Assembly: GCF_017356035.1 (NCBI RefSeq)
Contig: NZ_JAFIQX010000009.1
Span: 274,380 to 338,379 of the forward strand
Direction of reading: 5' to 3'
Length of the DNA stretch: 64,000 nucleotides
From: Longitalea luteola
GTDB taxonomy: Bacteria; Bacteroidota; Bacteroidia; Chitinophagales; Chitinophagaceae
This document shows, piece after piece, positions 62,047 to 64,000 of the stretch; within the stretch, counting starts at the first letter, position 1, and each line of letters starts with the position of its first letter. Under the pieces are notes generated by a model. The model made no database searches and was not told where the DNA came from. It saw only the letters and a program-made list of their open reading frames with translations. Both the position numbers and the translations under genes were made by a program.

Positions 62047-62457
62047 AATCCATCTACCTTAAAAAGTCAAAGTACCGTTACTCTTGAGGAAGTTCTAAAC
62101 TGTTCCGATCTCCAAGAGTTTGTAAAATATTATGCTAAGCAACGTCTTAACAAACTGCAAAAAGGCAGTGTCAAAGGCTTTATCAAAGAAAATAACCAGC
62201 TCCGCGATCTTGGAATCATAGATGAAACCATGCAAAATGAAATTGAAAAATCGCTTCAGATCAGACACTTGTATTCGCATCGCAACGGCATCGTTGATGA
62301 AAAATTTCTTCAATATTTTCCGGGCAGCTTCGCCCTGAATGCCGAACACCAAATGTCCATAGACGAGGTTCTCGACAAAATGGATTTTCTATGTGATGTT
62401 GTGAATCAAATCGATGCTGCTGCTGTTAAAAAATATAAGCTGGCAATAAGCAAGTAA
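62047..62457 (+). pseudogene. HEPN-like C-terminal part of the IS-split gene
   Basis: A 136-codon continuation of the AlbA_2 gene beyond the element, in frame with 59628-60296 once one CCTGGCC copy is kept. The junction reads Phe-Leu-Ala-Asn-Pro-Ser-Thr-Leu-Lys-Ser. It contains a RX4H motif (Arg-His-Leu-Tyr-Ser-His, Arg296 and His301 of the joined protein), the signature of HEPN ribonuclease or RNA-binding domains. A start ATG borrowed from the right inverted repeat (62023) could allow a separate 144-residue product, but the first eight residues would be IS-derived. Confidence 0.8.
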
Positions 62458-62567
62458 TTCGCTCCTTTCCAAACTGCTGAAGGATACGGGCAGAAATCGC
62501 TTGCCGGTACTTTGGCTCCGGATTTTTTTCTTTGGGCAAGACGGTGATTGTGTTATGGTAGATACTT

Positions 62568-63284
62568 TCATAGCAACCACTCCTCTATCACCCTTTCGTT
62601 CTCTTCCGTTAAGGCAAACTGCGCCTTTTCATTCGGAAAATAAACCCACTGCCCGGTAAAATAACCTTGCAGAAGCACGCCAGTAACATAGCGCCTGAAG
62701 TATTCGTCGGTAGCAAAGAATCCATGCCGCCCCATCAGGAAATCAGTAAGATCAATTTCGTTAATATAAGTCTCTACCGATGGGTTAACACAAATAAAAA
62801 AAGGCAGTTGATGACGCTCGATGATATTACGATATTTGGCCTCTTTAAATTGCAGTTTGGATTGTGCTCCGCAGAGAAAGGCTGTATCAATGCTCTTTGC
62901 TTCACCGTATTCAAGGATCGGCACTCCAGGGTTTTCAATTTGAAATCTTCTCAATTCACGATTGCGTTCGATGTTGGCTTCGCATTCCTCTTCCGGCGTA
63001 TTTAAGCGTAGTACTTCACAAAGTATATGCTGACCGTTTAACGTGAGGTACCAGTCAGGCCGCTTTCCATCCAACGGGAAATTATACCGTAGCTCACTGC
63101 ACAATGGATCGAAGAACAATCCAGTACGGATTTCGGCCAGCGTGGAAAAGAAGTTAATCGTATTTTCTTGTTCCTGAAGATTGCGAAGCAACGACAAACC
63201 TCTCCTCCTTTCGAATGACTTGATGGCATCTAATAGCTCCGGTTTGGTCTCCAAAAACTCATCAGCGATAGTGTGCGTTTCCAT
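62568..63284 (-). CDS. PD-(D/E)XK-like nuclease-fold protein, family not assigned
   Basis: A 238-residue protein (ATG at 63284; the GTG at 63305 is less likely). It shows a possible PD-(D/E)XK core: Glu51 in Leu-Ala-Glu-Ile-Arg-Thr-Gly, Pro76-Asp77 in Lys-Arg-Pro-Asp-Trp-Tyr-Leu, and Glu90 in Ile-Leu-Cys-Glu-Val-Leu-Arg. The usual Lys is replaced by a hydrophobic residue, as in some families, so activity is uncertain. The C-terminal half is unassigned. It is convergent with the split AlbA_2-HEPN gene, 110 bp away, and could be a further island effector. Confidence 0.5.
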   Translation of the reverse strand: METHTIADEFLETKPELLDAIKSFERRRGLSLLRNLQEQENTINFFSTLAEIRTGLFFDPLCSELRYNFPLDGKRPDWYLTLNGQHILCEVLRLNTPEEECEANIERNRELRRFQIENPGVPILEYGEAKSIDTAFLCGAQSKLQFKEAKYRNIIERHQLPFFICVNPSVETYINEIDLTDFLMGRHGFFATDEYFRRYVTGVLLQGYFTGQWVYFPNEKAQFALTEENERVIEEWLL

Positions 63285-63351
63285 GATTGCAAAGATACTG
63301 TTCACCGTTACTCGAAGAAAAACTTACTATTTTGTTTGCCACCACCGGTGT

Positions 63352-63732
63352 TTACCAATTCCCATATTTCTTAACTAAATACCCCATCACCGCCTTCTTA
63401 TTAAATAATAACCGCCTGCCTATCTTCAATCTGGGAAATCCAGGATCCTTAATCAAATTAAATATTGTCCTTTCCGACATACTTGTAACAAAAGCAAGCA
63501 TCTTAATATCGATAAGTTCCTGTTCCAGGTAACATACGAGAGGCCGTTGATCAATATGATTGGTCTTTGCCCTGGCTTCGGCATTTCGGTTCTCAATCTT
63601 ATTCATTCTTTGCCGAATCTTGTAATTCCGTTGGCCACATTGTAATGAACAAAACTTTGTCGTCGTTTTCTTCGCCAAGAATGCTACTCCACAATGCTGG
63701 CAAACCCGTTTTAATTCAAGATTACTGCTCAT
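63352..63732 (-). CDS. zinc-ribbon/HTH excisionase-like DNA-binding protein
   Basis: A 126-residue protein. An N-terminal zinc ribbon (Cys-Gln-His-Cys, about 11-14, and Cys-Ser-Leu-Gln-Cys, about 28-32) is followed by a basic linker and a C-terminal HTH_17/excisionase-type domain (about 80-126: Ser-Glu-Arg-Thr-Ile-Phe-Asn-Leu-Ile-Lys, Lys-Ile-Gly-Arg-Arg-Leu-Leu-Phe-Asn-Lys). Such proteins accompany tyrosine integrases in Bacteroidota mobile elements. The gene lies about 110 bp inside the cluster of AGGTACAA motifs that forms the right edge of the putative island. Confidence 0.75.
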   Translation of the reverse strand: MSSNLELKRVCQHCGVAFLAKKTTTKFCSLQCGQRNYKIRQRMNKIENRNAEARAKTNHIDQRPLVCYLEQELIDIKMLAFVTSMSERTIFNLIKDPGFPRLKIGRRLLFNKKAVMGYLVKKYGNW

Positions 63733-63839
63733 TACAAAATTAGGATTAATAAGACGTATGCCTACAACTGAATATTAGCGGAATAGACTGCACTGAACTG
63801 AATAAAACCGCAATTATTTCATTAAAAAATGCCGGCTTA

Positions 63840-63884
63840 TTGTACCTCCGCTATTTTATCACAAAAGGTACAATAGAGGTACAA
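63840..63884. repeat. right flanking repeat with AGGTACAA arm sites, candidate attachment site
   Basis: TTGTACCT (63840-63847) is an inverted copy, followed by two direct copies of AGGTACAA (63866-63873 and 63877-63884). AGGTACAATAGAGGTACA (63866-63883) matches the left repeat at 48087 with one mismatch in 18 bases. The set of direct and inverted short motifs resembles integrase arm sites. Confidence 0.5.
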
Positions 63885-63931
63885 AATTGGTCAAAAAAGC
63901 CCGTTAGTAAAGTATCCCTACGAGCAAGTAC

Positions 63932-64000
63932 ATGTTGCATTTAAACGAAGATCTATCGAAGGTTACTTTTTGTAATGATGTGGTAAAAGCTGCTTTACTC
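63932..64000 (+). CDS. possible start of a gene leaving the window
   Basis: An open frame from ATG at 63932 runs 23 codons to the window edge (Met-Leu-His-Leu-Asn-Glu-Asp-Leu-Ser-Lys). The piece is too short to place in a family. It lies outside the right flanking repeat. Another frame there ends in a stop at about 63975, so coding potential is uncertain. Confidence 0.2.
   Translation, partial: MLHLNEDLSKVTFCNDVVKAALL

Noticed and set aside
1..64000. tRNA, rRNA or known riboswitch genes
   Set aside because: Intergenic stretches were read on both strands. No cloverleaf with a T-loop GTTCRA, no rRNA segment and no recognisable riboswitch core was seen.

Overview
The window reads as a chromosome segment of a Bacteroidota bacterium, most likely family Chitinophagaceae (Niastella/Chitinophaga-like). 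The evidence is three SusC/SusD pairs, three FecI-type sigma / FecR anti-sigma modules, STN-domain SusC receptors, type IX secretion (T9SS) C-terminal tails, many lipoproteins with a Cys shortly after a hydrophobic stretch, the near absence of Shine-Dalgarno sequences, and the lack of any tRNA, rRNA or housekeeping cluster.

Positions 1-2100: an RND efflux operon (adaptor, then the start of the permease running off the window) and a small secreted protein. Positions 2100-20700: a polysaccharide-utilisation region. Locus 1 (minus strand) runs sigma, FecR, STN-SusC, SusD, TIG/LamG surface lipoprotein, alginate-lyase-fold lipoprotein. Beside it a second sigma/FecR pair precedes a 1742-residue T9SS-exported protein with the same lyase fold, a CBM6 and many accessory domains. 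Sigma and FecR would sense substrate through the STN domain of SusC; SusC/SusD import oligosaccharides released by the lyases. Positions 20900-24600: CNNM/CorC-type protein, DUF1259 lipoprotein and CorA. Positions 24600-40800: an isolated SusC/SusD pair, a KefF/KefC-like K+ efflux pair, then locus 3 (sigma, FecR, STN-SusC, SusD, DUF6528-like lipoprotein). Positions 40900-47900: a decayed gene remnant, a small periplasmic protein, an OmpA-type lipoprotein, a tandem DUF3826 protein, a T9SS beta-helix protein and a secreted alpha/beta hydrolase.

Positions 48087-63884 are visibly AT-richer and look like an integrated defence island. They are bracketed by a near-identical 18-base direct repeat (AGGTACAATrGAGGTACA). 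On the minus strand lies a tight operon of GNAT-PIN-(PUA-like) fusion, ASCH protein and HNH nuclease. Divergent from it, on the plus strand, are a 1608-residue SF1 helicase with a C-terminal Vsr/DUF559-like nuclease and a GreA/GreB-like tail, a GHKL (sacsin-like) ATPase, and an AlbA_2-HEPN protein. The AlbA_2-HEPN gene is split by an ISL3-family insertion sequence; removing the element and one copy of its 7-bp target duplication restores an uninterrupted 359-codon frame. A PD-(D/E)XK-like protein and a zinc-ribbon/HTH excisionase-like protein close the island.

Between genes there are several GC hairpins (terminators and leader structures), short-period palindromic repeat clusters, and a structured hairpin between fecR and each STN-type susC. 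All functions are inferred from sequence inspection alone; no database search was run.
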